NCBI RefSeq assembly: GCF_024666525.1
Contig: NZ_CP088294.1
Span: forward strand, 3,472,001-3,536,000
DNA from: Pseudomonas sp. J452
GTDB lineage: Bacteria; Pseudomonadota; Gammaproteobacteria; Pseudomonadales; Pseudomonadaceae
Reading direction: 5' to 3'
DNA: 64,000 nt
Shown: positions 44,517-53,942 of the stretch, piece by piece
How positions within the stretch are numbered: position 1 is the stretch's first letter
How the letters are laid out: every line of letters starts with the position of its first letter
Position numbers and translations under genes: made by a program
The notes under the pieces: model-generated
The model's input: the letters and a program-made list of their open reading frames with translations, nothing else
Told to the model about the DNA's origin: nothing
Databases searched by the model: none

Positions 44517-44915
44517 AGGCTACTTTTGTAGCCCACACGATGCGGAAATACGTAATAACTGATGGCGAATGAGCCGCCCCTCAGTCCCTAGTGAATTCGC
44601 GGGTTTGAGCGGTTTTCTATGGTCACGAAACCAAGGCGTTTGTGCTTATAAAGGGAAAATTCTTTTGTTTCAGTTCTGGATTGGCAGATTTTGAGTGCCG
44701 CCAGCCCCATGTCGCTAAGAGTTAGTGGGGGCTCGTTCTGACAGGCGCTATCGGGCTGCGCACAGGGGGACGCAAAACAAGCGTTTTTGGCTTATAAAGC
44801 GAAACCGGGAAAAATACAGTCTCAGGCATGAAGACCTAGGAAACCGGGCGTTGCTTAAGCCAAACCAGAGAGATTTGGCATTAACAAGAAAAGCACATTT
44901 TCGAATTTCACCGCC
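44517..44915. repeat. ~400-bp direct repeat, copy B
   Basis: The partner of 31,891-32,301 in the same orientation, about 70-75% identical by eye, including both TTATAAAG units and the terminal GCCAAA-N9-TTTGGC hairpin. Together they bracket 12.2 kb of accessory DNA. The stretch 44,916-45,241 holds nothing else recognisable. Confidence 0.75.
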
Positions 44916-45241
44916 CACCTAAGACGTGATGTGAGGCAGCCTGTATTTCAGGGCAGATCGAACAACGTCGTCTGGGAACGAGAGCATCTGACAGGCTGCT
45001 GGCGCTCCTCAAGCTCACGCAGCAGCCGCATACCTATTCAAGACTCCTCGCTTTGCCTTTCTGATATGACGTGCTCTTGGCCCTTTGATGGGGGGAGGGT
45101 CAGTAGGTTGTGCATTTTGTCTGGATCCGCTGCATATGACTGGAACGTACATGGACGCAGCCGGTAATATGAAAAAATTATTTGGGCTGCTTGCGCTGTA
45201 GACGCGGCCCCGGCAGTAATCGTGATAGGGACATCCTGAGT

Positions 45242-48200
45242 ATGCTGGCAAGGAATCTGGCTCGCGTAGCCGCTTGTGTCGGGGTTGCGTTCGGTTTTTG
45301 GTTTTCCACATCGGTCGGGGCCGCTCCAGGCATTGACCATCGTTTCGCCACCCCGCACTACGCGGAGGGCCGTCTGCAACTGGACGTGCTCGACCTGCAG
45401 GTGCAGGCCCTGGGCGCGCCGGTGCGCATTCTGCGCAGCTGGAAGGGCGGTAAGTGGGTGTGGAACGAGCGCTGGGCTGACCTGGAAGTGCTCGGCGCCG
45501 CCGATGCTTCGGCGCCGCAGGGCGCCGCCGACCCGGCCAACGCCGACAAACCCTACGCCATCGTCCGCGCCGGGCAGAGCTACCTGCGCGCGAGCAGCAC
45601 CGCGCAAGGCCAGGACATCTCGTTCAACAACCTGCCGCAACGCACCCTGATTGCCCTGCAGCGCGGCCTGGCGGGCTACCGCTGGCAAGACACCCAAGGC
45701 AACCGCAACGAATACGACGCCCAGGGCCGCATCACCGCCTACCTGGACCACAACGGCATCCGTACCAGCCTGGTGCGCGACAGCGAAGGACGCATCGCCG
45801 AGATCAAGGATCACCACGGCGAGAGCCTGATCACCCTGACCTACAGCGCCGGCAACCTGACCAGCGTCAAGGACTACAGCGGCCGCGAAGTCAAATACGA
45901 GTACAGCAACAACCGCCTCAGCGCCGTGACCGACGTGCTCGGCAAACGCTGGCAGTACCACTACGACGCAAACGGCCTGGCCGGCTACACCGACCCGCTG
46001 CAACAGCGCACCGGCTTCGTCCTCGGCAAGGATGACCGCGTGCAGGAACGCCGCCTGCCGGATGGCCGCTTCACCCAATACAGCTACAGCTACGACGAAG
46101 CCCAGGAGCAGTACTACCTGCGCAGCGTCGACCAGGCTGGCCTAGTCAAAGAACAGTGGTACGACCGCCTGGGTCAACTGGTGCGCGAGCAACTGGACGG
46201 CGAGACCCAGTTCAGCCGCAGCTACCTGCTCTCGGACCGCTCCAGCGACATGAGCAAAGTGGCCGAGGCCTACCGCATCAGCGGCAAAAGCCTGGCCGTG
46301 ACCAAGGAAATCTCCCAGCGTCAGGGCCGTGCACCGTCGCCCTACGTGGCGCAGATGACCGAAGAAGACGCCCACGGCAACCGCACCCTGACCGAGTACA
46401 ACCGCTACGGCCAGACCATCCGCGTGCAGTACGCCGATGGCAGCGAGATCAGAAAGAGCTACGACCCGGCGACCAACCGCATTGCTGAAGAGATCAGCGA
46501 GCGCGGGATCAAGACCCAGTACCGTTACGACGGTAAGGGCAATCTGATTGAGATGATCGAAGCGGCGGGGCTACCGGAAGAAACCCGTACCGGTTATCGC
46601 TACAACGCCCTAGGCCAACTGGAAGGCGAAGACCGCCCCGGTGACGAGGCGGCGCAGACCCCGGCGGCGGGCTGGAACTATGGCTACGACGGCAAAGGCA
46701 ACCGCAACCTGGTGCGTGACCCGCTGGGCTACGAGACCCGGTACACCCACAACGTGCTGGGTAATGTGCTGAGCGTGACCAATGCCCGCGAGAAGACCTG
46801 GAGTGCTACCTACGACGCGGCGGGCAACCTGAAGAGCCTGAAGACACCGCTGAATCAGGAGACGCTGTACAGCTATGATGACCTAGGTCAGCGGGTCAGT
46901 GTGCAGGCTCCGAACGGTGCGACACAAACAATTGAGCCGAATGCAGCGGGTTTGCCGGAGAGCATCGTCGACGCGGCGAATGCGCGGACCCAGTTTGAAT
47001 ACGATGCGAGCCAGCGGCTGGTGGCGGTAGTGGACCCCTATGGCAATCGGAAGGAGAGCTATTACGACAGCCGAGGCCGTCTGAAAACGAGTAGGGACCA
47101 AGCAGGCAATGCTGCACAGTTTCGCTATGAGCAGGATCGGTTGTCAGGTATCGACTATCCGACGTACCAAGAAAACTACGAATACGATAACCGTGAGCGA
47201 CGGCTGAGTGAGGCTCGCCTCTATAGCGAGCGGGGTGAGGTTAAGACTCAGCGAGACCAGTTCCGCTATCTGGCAGATGGTTTGCAGTCGGAGTGGATAG
47301 ATCCTGCACAGAACGCTACTCGCCCCAGCTACGACAACCTGGGACGGTTGACTAGCAGCACCGATGCCGAAGGTGGTGTGACTCGGTATACCTACGATGT
47401 TCGCGGCAATATGGTTCAAGTCACTGATCCGGCCGGGCGTATAACTCGTTTTCGCTACGATGCCCGCGATGCAGTGGCGAGCGAAATCAAGGCTGGCAAT
47501 GGTGATACGCCGACGACAGAGCGCCGCTACGCTTACGACGAGGTGGGCAACCTCAAGCAGGTCATCACCCCGGATGGTCGTGTCAGCACCTATCACTACG
47601 ACGACGGTAATCGTCTGATTCGTACTGATCATTTCGCTACGGCCTCGGCAGCGGAGGCCGGCCAGGCTGACAGCGCCATCACCTACGGTTATAACGCGCT
47701 CAATCGTCTGGCCAGCTACGAGGACGAAACCAGCAAGGCGGTCTACACCCACGACGTGCTGGGTCGGGTGGAAAGCATCACGACCACATATAAGCAGGCT
47801 GACCCGGTTTTCAGCAAGACCATCAGTTATACCTACGACCTGAACGGTCGCAAGGCCAGCTACACCACACCCGATCAGCAGACCTACGGCTACCGCTACA
47901 CCCCGCATGGCCGCTTGGCCGGTGTAAGCATCCCGGACGAAGGCAGCATCAGCTTCCAGGACTTTAACTGGCTGATGCCGAAGAGCATTCTGTTCCCTGG
48001 CGGTAATCAGTACAGCCTCTCCTACGACGGCCTGCAGCGTTATGAGGGGCGCGTCCTCAAGGATGCCGCCGGAAACCCGATCCTGAGTTGGCAGTACGAC
48101 TACGATGCGGTGGGCAATATCACCGCCATCGAGGGCCAGGGCGGAAAGGCCACCTATGGATACGACAAACTGTACCGCCTGACCGAGGCCAAGTACCCGG

Positions 48201-49435
48201 AGGGTGACGATCGAAAGAACGAGGCCTATGCCTACGACGGTGTGGGCAACCGTCTGGACGAGGCCGTAAGTAAGGACGAGCTGGATATCGGCCAGTGGCA
48301 GTACAACGCCCATAACCAACTGATCAGCCACGACGGTATCGGTTACCGTTACAACGTCGACGGTCACCTGATCGAAAAGGGCGCGCTACAGGGCGAACAG
48401 CTGGTGCAGAGCGGCGGCATCGACCATTGGCAGTACCAGTACGACAGCCGTGAGCGCCTGGTGGCCGTACACAAGAATGGCCAGCCGCTAGTGGCGTACC
48501 GCTACAACCCACTGGGCCAGCGCCTGAGCAAGACCCTGCTGCCCAGCCAGCGCACCACCTACTACCTGTACAGCGAAGAAGGCCTGGTGGGCGAGTACGA
48601 TGAACAGGGCAACCTCCGGCAGGAATATGCCTACGACCCAACCAAGCCCTGGATGAGCCAGCCGCTGTTCACCCGCGCGAAACGGCAGGACAACCAGCAG
48701 TGGAGTATCAGCTACTTCGCCACCAGCCACCTTGGTACCCCCGAGGCGGCCTTCGAGAAGAGCGGCGAAGTAACCTGGCGCGCCAAGGCCCAGGCTTTTG
48801 GGAAAACCCAAATAAACCTCGCCACCATCGACAACCCGCTGCGCTTCCCCGGGCAGTACTTCGATGCGGAAACCGGGCTGTACCAGAACTACTTCCGCGA
48901 CTACGACCCGGCACTGGGGCGGTATGTGCAGAGTGATCCGATTGGGTTGAGAGGAGGGATTAACTATTATGTTTATGTTAATTCTGCACCATTATTTAGT
49001 TTTGACCCGGATGGGCTATACGAAACTCAACATGACGCTGCTCGTGCTGCAATGTCAGCGTATAACCCTATTTCAAAAAGGGAAAATAGAGAGTATTGCG
49101 GGAATGTTTGCTGGAGTTGTGAGAAGGGGTATTTTTATACTGTGGCGGAGCCGGCGAAAAGCGCTAAATCAACGTGTCAGCCGTATTATGCAAAGTGCCC
49201 AGAAGGCGCTATAAAACTTGCTTATTGGCACACTCATGGTGCTGTGAATGACGCTAATCACGATGGCGTGGATGATGACCGCTCGGAGGAGTTTTCTGAC
49301 GCTGATAAGGAATACGTTGATGATCATGAGATTGATGGCTATGTATCTACGCCTAGCGATGATGTCTATTTCTATAGCTATGAGAAGAGTGATCGGGATC
49401 CGGATTATCAACCGGAGGGGTTGGAGAAATTATGA
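45242..49435 (+). CDS. Sec-exported Rhs/YD-repeat protein with C-terminal WHTHG (DUF4329-like) domain
   Basis: 1,397 residues starting MLARNLARVAACVGVAFGFW, a Sec signal peptide cut near SVGA. Residues about 40-1,225 are YD repeats (YDAQGRITAYLDHNG, YDNLGRLTSSTDAEG and many more). The Rhs core ends at DPIGLRGGINYYVYVNSAPL near 1,232. The last ~140 residues are AT-rich and different: YETQHDAARAAMSAYNPISK, many Cys, LAYWHTHGAVND near 1,328, and EEFSDADKEYV. This matches DUF4329-type (JAB-like) tips, a probable toxin. There is no PAAR or T6SS N-terminus. Its stop overlaps the next gene's start. Confidence 0.88.
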   Translation: MLARNLARVAACVGVAFGFWFSTSVGAAPGIDHRFATPHYAEGRLQLDVLDLQVQALGAPVRILRSWKGGKWVWNERWADLEVLGAADASAPQGAADPANADKPYAIVRAGQSYLRASSTAQGQDISFNNLPQRTLIALQRGLAGYRWQDTQGNRNEYDAQGRITAYLDHNGIRTSLVRDSEGRIAEIKDHHGESLITLTYSAGNLTSVKDYSGREVKYEYSNNRLSAVTDVLGKRWQYHYDANGLAGYTDPLQQRTGFVLGKDDRVQERRLPDGRFTQYSYSYDEAQEQYYLRSVDQAGLVKEQWYDRLGQLVREQLDGETQFSRSYLLSDRSSDMSKVAEAYRISGKSLAVTKEISQRQGRAPSPYVAQMTEEDAHGNRTLTEYNRYGQTIRVQYADGSEIRKSYDPATNRIAEEISERGIKTQYRYDGKGNLIEMIEAAGLPEETRTGYRYNALGQLEGEDRPGDEAAQTPAAGWNYGYDGKGNRNLVRDPLGYETRYTHNVLGNVLSVTNAREKTWSATYDAAGNLKSLKTPLNQETLYSYDDLGQRVSVQAPNGATQTIEPNAAGLPESIVDAANARTQFEYDASQRLVAVVDPYGNRKESYYDSRGRLKTSRDQAGNAAQFRYEQDRLSGIDYPTYQENYEYDNRERRLSEARLYSERGEVKTQRDQFRYLADGLQSEWIDPAQNATRPSYDNLGRLTSSTDAEGGVTRYTYDVRGNMVQVTDPAGRITRFRYDARDAVASEIKAGNGDTPTTERRYAYDEVGNLKQVITPDGRVSTYHYDDGNRLIRTDHFATASAAEAGQADSAITYGYNALNRLASYEDETSKAVYTHDVLGRVESITTTYKQADPVFSKTISYTYDLNGRKASYTTPDQQTYGYRYTPHGRLAGVSIPDEGSISFQDFNWLMPKSILFPGGNQYSLSYDGLQRYEGRVLKDAAGNPILSWQYDYDAVGNITAIEGQGGKATYGYDKLYRLTEAKYPEGDDRKNEAYAYDGVGNRLDEAVSKDELDIGQWQYNAHNQLISHDGIGYRYNVDGHLIEKGALQGEQLVQSGGIDHWQYQYDSRERLVAVHKNGQPLVAYRYNPLGQRLSKTLLPSQRTTYYLYSEEGLVGEYDEQGNLRQEYAYDPTKPWMSQPLFTRAKRQDNQQWSISYFATSHLGTPEAAFEKSGEVTWRAKAQAFGKTQINLATIDNPLRFPGQYFDAETGLYQNYFRDYDPALGRYVQSDPIGLRGGINYYVYVNSAPLFSFDPDGLYETQHDAARAAMSAYNPISKRENREYCGNVCWSCEKGYFYTVAEPAKSAKSTCQPYYAKCPEGAIKLAYWHTHGAVNDANHDGVDDDRSEEFSDADKEYVDDHEIDGYVSTPSDDVYFYSYEKSDRDPDYQPEGLEKL

Positions 49436-49803
49436 TTAGATTGTTTTTTTTTGCTGCGTTGCTTGCTTGCTCCTTTTCTGTTTTTGCAGGTCAGGCGTCA
49501 TGTAGTTCGATCTCGGAAAGGGCGCTTCAAATCATTGAGCTTTCAAAAGGTGGGCTGAAGCAAGAAACTGGTGAGGTGGGTGGGTATCAGTTGATTTCGG
49601 TGGAACGCCATAAAAATCACTGGAATAGAATCACGAAAAATAATCCTGATGGAGACTATTCAAGACGTCTTCGAGGTGTTTTGAAAGATAAGTGTTATTG
49701 GTTCGCACTTTATATGCCACAGGAAAGCCAGTTGGGTGGGGATTTTGGCTTTTTTATTGATGACAAAGATGGAAAGATTTTATTTGTTTATAGAGGGAAG
49801 TGA
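49432..49803 (+). CDS. Exported small protein, probable immunity partner of the Rhs tip
   Basis: 123 residues starting MIRLFFFAALLACSFSVFAG, a Sec signal peptide. The mature protein is small with a few Cys and a late LGGDFGFFIDDKDGKILFVY. It overlaps the Rhs stop by ATGA and shares its AT-rich composition, the usual setting for a cognate immunity gene. A periplasmic immunity protein would fit a toxin that acts there. No family recognised. No terminator is seen in 49,804-50,088. Confidence 0.65.
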   Translation: MIRLFFFAALLACSFSVFAGQASCSSISERALQIIELSKGGLKQETGEVGGYQLISVERHKNHWNRITKNNPDGDYSRRLRGVLKDKCYWFALYMPQESQLGGDFGFFIDDKDGKILFVYRGK

Positions 49804-50088
49804 TTGAGGTCCTTGTAGGGTGGGCCAAATGACCTGCACGGTATGTCGCAAAACAAGAGAGGGGGCAAAGAAAAATAATATTCCAGCTTTGCTAGGCATA
49901 AAGACTGTTTACGAGTATGAGGCTGCTGATGTTGTCACTAAGACTTCTGCTAGCGAATGGCGTTAGATTTATTTGATGATTCTCTATCCATGAAAGGCTG
50001 ATCGAGTGGTGATGGTCTTTCCTCTGGAGGAGGCGGTTTCACCTTCAAAATCTAGGAAGTTTTCATTTATGATGGTCGGGTTTGTCCT

Positions 50089-50670
50089 GTGAGCAGGCAT
50101 ATATATTCTAAGTTGTGGTTTGCCGCCGCGCTGCTCATGGTGGCCTCTTATTCCGCCATTTTTATCTATTGGCGCGACCAGGCTCTGCAGGTTGAAAGCG
50201 CCCCGCTGGAAGTGGTCGGAGCTGAGGTGTCGCCCGATAAAGCTCTCGATATTTCCGCTATCGCCACTTTATTTGGCAGCGCGGAGAAAGAAGAGAAGCA
50301 AGAAAGCGTCAAGGAAAGCTCGCTTTCTCTAAAACTGGTTGCCAGTTATGTAGTGCCAGAGAAAAAACGCTCCGCCGCCATCATCAGCAGCGGTGAAGAC
50401 AATCAGAAGCTGTTCTATGTCGGCGACAAGATTCAGGCCGGCGTGGAGCTGAAAGCGGTACAGGCTGGCCGTATCCTGATCAAGCGCAATGGCGTGCTGG
50501 AAAGTATCAGCCTGGAAGATGGTTCAGCCGGCGGTGTTGTGCCGGTCGAGAGCCAGGCGGCAGCGCCGGTCGAGGTGGCTGCGGCAACACCGGTGGCCAA
50601 GCCGGGGAATAATCAGGAAATGCTCGAAAAACTAAAAAAATTAAAGTCGATTGCGTCTGGGGAAAACTGA
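50089..50670 (+). CDS. gspC: Type II secretion inner-membrane protein GspC
   Basis: 193 residues from a GTG at 50089. A short N-terminus and one helix (LWFAAALLMVASYSAIFIYW), then a linker and the periplasmic HR domain (SLSLKLVASYVVPEKKRSAA, YVGDKIQAGVELKAVQAGRI, LIKRNGVLESISLED). The end is a Lys-rich helix instead of a PDZ or long coiled coil. GspC links the inner-membrane platform to the secretin. It ends one base before the gspD ATG. Confidence 0.88.
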   Translation: MSRHIYSKLWFAAALLMVASYSAIFIYWRDQALQVESAPLEVVGAEVSPDKALDISAIATLFGSAEKEEKQESVKESSLSLKLVASYVVPEKKRSAAIISSGEDNQKLFYVGDKIQAGVELKAVQAGRILIKRNGVLESISLEDGSAGGVVPVESQAAAPVEVAAATPVAKPGNNQEMLEKLKKLKSIASGEN

Positions 50671-50671
50671 A

Positions 50672-52483
50672 ATGCGTTGGGGTGCTTTGCTGTGCGCGCT
50701 GCTGTTCAGCGTGATGTTGCATGCCGAGGAGACCGCTGAGTCGACGGGCATGGAGCTGGACATGAAGGATGCGGATATTCGCAGCCTGATCGAGTGGGTC
50801 GCGGACCAGACCGGCAAGAATATCGTGATCGACCCGCGGGTGAAGGGCAAGGTCACGGTGGTGACCAGCGAAGCCATTCCGCCGGAAGACCTCAACCAGT
50901 TGCTGAGCTCTGTACTGAGTGTGCATGGCTACGCGCTGATCAAGGAAAACAACGTCTACAAGGTGATCCCGGAAGGCGATGCCAAGTCATCCAGCCTGCC
51001 GGTGGATGAGCAGGAGGCGCTGGCCGGGGATAACGTGGTCAAGCTGTTCAAGCTGCAGAACGTTTCCTCCGGGCAGCTGGTAACCCTGCTCAAGCCGATG
51101 GTGCCGCAGACGGCCTATATCTCGGCCTACCCGGATCGCAACTTCATCATCGTGGCGGATCGCGCGGTGAACATCGCCAAGATCGATGACTTGATCAATC
51201 GTCTGGATCAGGAGTGGGCGGTCAATGCCGATGTGCTGCCGCTCAGCTACGGCAACGCGCCGGATATCCTGACCATGGTCACCAACCTGTTCCCCAAGCC
51301 CAAAGCAGATACGCCTGAGGGCTTCTTCTCGATTGGCGCCGATGTGCGCACCAACAGCATCGTCGTGGCGGGGGATGAGGTGATACGCCGCCAGGTGCGT
51401 GACGTGGTTGAGCGGCTCGACCGCAAGGTGCAAGGCGTCGGTAACACCAAGGTGTTCTATCTGCATTACCTGCGGGCCGCGGATACCTTGCCGGTGGTGC
51501 AAAGCCTGAGTGCGAGCATCCAGAAGCAGGGGTTGAATGCCCAAGGCGCTGGCGCCGAGGTGAATATCCAGGCCAGTGAGGCGACCAATGCCCTGGTGGT
51601 GACGGGGCCGCCGGATGTGATCGATGCGGTGGAGTACATCATCAAGAAACTGGACATCCGTCGCGCCCAGGTACTGGTCGAGGCGGTAATTGTCGAAGTA
51701 ACGGAAGGCACCGGGCGTGAACTCGGCATCGAGTGGCGCACGTCGGATAGCGCCAAGGGCGGTGATGGCTGGTATGGCGGCACGCTGTTCCGTGACGGCG
51801 CCTCGGGCAAGGCGGATGAGCGCCCGGATCTGCTCAGTGGCCTGACGTTGGGCTTCTACCGCAACGGTTCGCTGCGTGGCCTGTTCAAGGCGCTGGAGAG
51901 CAACGATGAATTGAACATCCTCTCCAAGCCCAACCTGGTCACCCTGGACAACGAAGAGGCCAAGATCGTGGTGGGGCAGAACGTGCCGTTCGTTACCGGC
52001 CGCTCGACCAGTGCGGCCACCCCGGTGGACAACCCCTTCCAGACCATCGAGCGCAAGGACGTGGGGATCACCCTGACGGTGAAGCCCCAGGTCAACGAAG
52101 GGGATGCCGTCACCCTGGACATCACCCAGGAAATCTCCAGTGTCTCCAACGCCAAGGTTGCCCAGGCCCAGGACATCATCACCAACACTCGTTCGGTGAA
52201 GACCCGCGTGCTGGTCGAGGATGGTCAGACCCTGGTGCTGGGTGGGCTGATTTCGGACGAGGTGCAGAATGGCGATGCCGGGATACCTTTCCTGAGCAAG
52301 ATCCCGCTGATTGGCGCGCTGTTCAAAAGCGAAGAGAAGAGCAAGAACAAGAGCAACCTGATGATCTTCATCCAGCCACGCATCATCCGCGACAGGGCTG
52401 ATGCGCAACTGATCACTGGCGGGCGTTACCGCTATGTGGATGAGACCGCCAAGCAGATGGGGTATCAACTGGATGGCCAGTAA
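50672..52483 (+). CDS. gspD: Type II secretion outer-membrane secretin GspD
   Basis: 603 residues starting MRWGALLCALLFSVMLHAEE (signal peptide). N0 domain at about 30-105 (MELDMKDADIRSLIEWVADQ), N1-N3 domains to about 320, then the secretin core: ALESNDELNILSKPNLVTLD, NEEAKIVVGQNVPFVTG, IGITLTVKPQV and VLGGLISDEVQNGDAGIPFL. It forms the outer-membrane channel. The S domain for a pilotin is short. No gspE-M follow in this window; the giant exported protein lies just downstream, separated by three small genes. Confidence 0.95.
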   Translation: MRWGALLCALLFSVMLHAEETAESTGMELDMKDADIRSLIEWVADQTGKNIVIDPRVKGKVTVVTSEAIPPEDLNQLLSSVLSVHGYALIKENNVYKVIPEGDAKSSSLPVDEQEALAGDNVVKLFKLQNVSSGQLVTLLKPMVPQTAYISAYPDRNFIIVADRAVNIAKIDDLINRLDQEWAVNADVLPLSYGNAPDILTMVTNLFPKPKADTPEGFFSIGADVRTNSIVVAGDEVIRRQVRDVVERLDRKVQGVGNTKVFYLHYLRAADTLPVVQSLSASIQKQGLNAQGAGAEVNIQASEATNALVVTGPPDVIDAVEYIIKKLDIRRAQVLVEAVIVEVTEGTGRELGIEWRTSDSAKGGDGWYGGTLFRDGASGKADERPDLLSGLTLGFYRNGSLRGLFKALESNDELNILSKPNLVTLDNEEAKIVVGQNVPFVTGRSTSAATPVDNPFQTIERKDVGITLTVKPQVNEGDAVTLDITQEISSVSNAKVAQAQDIITNTRSVKTRVLVEDGQTLVLGGLISDEVQNGDAGIPFLSKIPLIGALFKSEEKSKNKSNLMIFIQPRIIRDRADAQLITGGRYRYVDETAKQMGYQLDGQ

Positions 52484-53165
52484 AGCGCTCTGGTTGGGGC
52501 TGTGCCTGCTGCCGGGGCTGATTGCCGCAGAAACCGCTGCGCAGTGCTGGAGTGAGCCGACTGATGCCGTGCGCATCGATATCGATGGTACTGGCGGCAT
52601 CGTCGGTGCCTTGGCGCTACCCGAAACGCTGGTGAGCCAGCGTCTGGCGCAGTCACGCGTACCGATGGAGCTGTTGCTCAATGGCTACGACGTGCTCAAA
52701 GCTGAGCGCGTGTGCCAGCAGGTTTCGGCTACCAAGGGCTCGGCTGCCGGGGTGTTGTTCGGTGGCCGGGAGCGTTATCTGGCGCAGCAGGGCGAGCCCG
52801 CCTGGAACTGGCTGATGGTGTCGGCCGATGCCGTGGCCGCCAATCTGGTGATGGGCGTGTTGCCTGGCGTCTTTGTGGGCGAAGGCAAGGCGGTTGTCGG
52901 CAAGGGGCTGGAGCAAAGCGCTATCACCGATCCGGCCAAGATGGCCGCCTGGCTGATGGATACCTACCAGGGCAAACGCCAGCCGGTGGTGCTGTTTATC
53001 AGTGCCGAGCACCAGCAGCCTTTCTTTGAGTTTTTTTCTTCCAGCCCGCTACCCGGGGTTTTTCTCTCCTTCGAGAGCCCGGAAACCGTGCGCGATGCCT
53101 TGAACAAACATGCGAAATTTTCGGCTGATGACCAGGCTCGCCTGCTTAATTACTACTGCAAGTAG
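52473..53165 (+). CDS. Exported protein of unknown function in the gspCD operon
   Basis: 230 residues starting MASKALWLGLCLLPGLIAAE, a signal peptide. The ATG overlaps the gspD end by 11 bp. The mature protein has a small mixed domain with VRIDIDGTGGIVGALALPET, SADAVAANLVMGVLPGVFVG and VVLFISAEHQQPFFEFFSSS; the last is Phe-rich. No family recognised. Translational coupling argues for a role in the same export system. Confidence 0.7.
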   Translation: MASKALWLGLCLLPGLIAAETAAQCWSEPTDAVRIDIDGTGGIVGALALPETLVSQRLAQSRVPMELLLNGYDVLKAERVCQQVSATKGSAAGVLFGGRERYLAQQGEPAWNWLMVSADAVAANLVMGVLPGVFVGEGKAVVGKGLEQSAITDPAKMAAWLMDTYQGKRQPVVLFISAEHQQPFFEFFSSSPLPGVFLSFESPETVRDALNKHAKFSADDQARLLNYYCK

Positions 53166-53928
53166 CCTGCTCATTTCCACGCTCGCCAGCGCTCAGGGTA
53201 TTGAGTTGCAGATGAGGGTGCGCAATGACAGTGCTGCCGTAGTCGCGGGGGCCCGCGTTTGCGGGGATTTGCCTATTGCGGTGAATGCCCAGTCGTGGCG
53301 CTGGGAGGTCAGCAGCACAAGCGGGTTGGAGCGGGGCGAAGCCGGATATTGCATGGCTCTGCCGGAGTTCGGGCCCTATCAGAGTCAAGTTGTGCGGTTG
53401 AACTGGTCGCCCGTCACGGTGGCTAAAGAGGCCGGGGCGAGTGCGCCTGCTTACCCCGTGGAGGAGTTTCCCTCGGCTGAGCTGCAAGCCTTGGCGGATA
53501 GCTTCTCGCGTTATCCGCAAGCGGAGCGGGCGCAGCACATTTACCAGTGGATGATCGACAACGTCGCCTTCTCTGGCATCCGGCGGGGTGTCGATGGTGC
53601 CGAGCATGCCTTGAGTCAGCGCCAGGGTGACTGTACCGAACACATGCTGCTGGCTGCGGAGCTGCTGAGTCGTAACGGCATCAGCGTAAGAAGGGCGCTT
53701 GGGGTGGCCATCCCCGAAGATCAGAATCGAATAAGTGCGGGCGATTTGCATAACTGGGTCGAATATCTGGATAATCGCGAGTGGCGCATTTTCGATTCAT
53801 CACGGCGCATTTTTGAAAACCCCGCAGGGCGCCGCTACCTCGCGTTGCTCTACTACGAAAACAGTCAGCAGCTATCGGCTGTACCGCTAACGACTGATGC
53901 TCAGGGCTTGAAGCTCTACTTGGAATAG
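53110..53928 (+). CDS. Exported transglutaminase-like cysteine protein
   Basis: 272 residues (or 266 from ATG 53128), overlapping the preceding gene by about 40-55 bp. A signal peptide (CLITTASSLLISTLASAQG) is followed by a beta-sandwich-like N-domain and a transglutaminase core: Cys in QRQGDCTEHMLLAAELL (about 174), His in LHNWVEYLDNREW (about 214) and Asp in FDSSRRIF (about 232). The triad is intact. Such enzymes cleave or cross-link proteins; LapG-type proteases of this fold process giant adhesins, which makes the neighbouring giant protein a good candidate substrate. Confidence 0.82.
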   Translation: MRNFRLMTRLACLITTASSLLISTLASAQGIELQMRVRNDSAAVVAGARVCGDLPIAVNAQSWRWEVSSTSGLERGEAGYCMALPEFGPYQSQVVRLNWSPVTVAKEAGASAPAYPVEEFPSAELQALADSFSRYPQAERAQHIYQWMIDNVAFSGIRRGVDGAEHALSQRQGDCTEHMLLAAELLSRNGISVRRALGVAIPEDQNRISAGDLHNWVEYLDNREWRIFDSSRRIFENPAGRRYLALLYYENSQQLSAVPLTTDAQGLKLYLE

Positions 53929-53942
53929 ACAAAGGGATTTGT

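Larger units (their letters stand above)
29933..44915. mobile_element. Integrase-led accessory island, right border uncertain
   Basis: It is bounded on the left by ybiT/int. Composition changes to lower GC in several blocks, and it carries an integrase, R-M-like genes, pseudogene fragments and small unknown genes, then a diverged direct repeat at 44.5-44.9 kb. No exact att duplication was found, so the true end could lie further right, even past the Rhs gene. Confidence 0.4.

Noticed and set aside
45038..46078. Long open frame on the minus strand opposite the Rhs gene
   Set aside because: It is the antisense shadow of GC-rich YD repeats, with low-complexity Ala/Val/Gly-rich translation and no ribosome site. 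The same applies to 47,144-48,367.
50987..52681. 564-codon open frame opposite gspD
   Set aside because: It is antisense to a clear secretin gene and its product is His/Arg/Gln-rich without family features.
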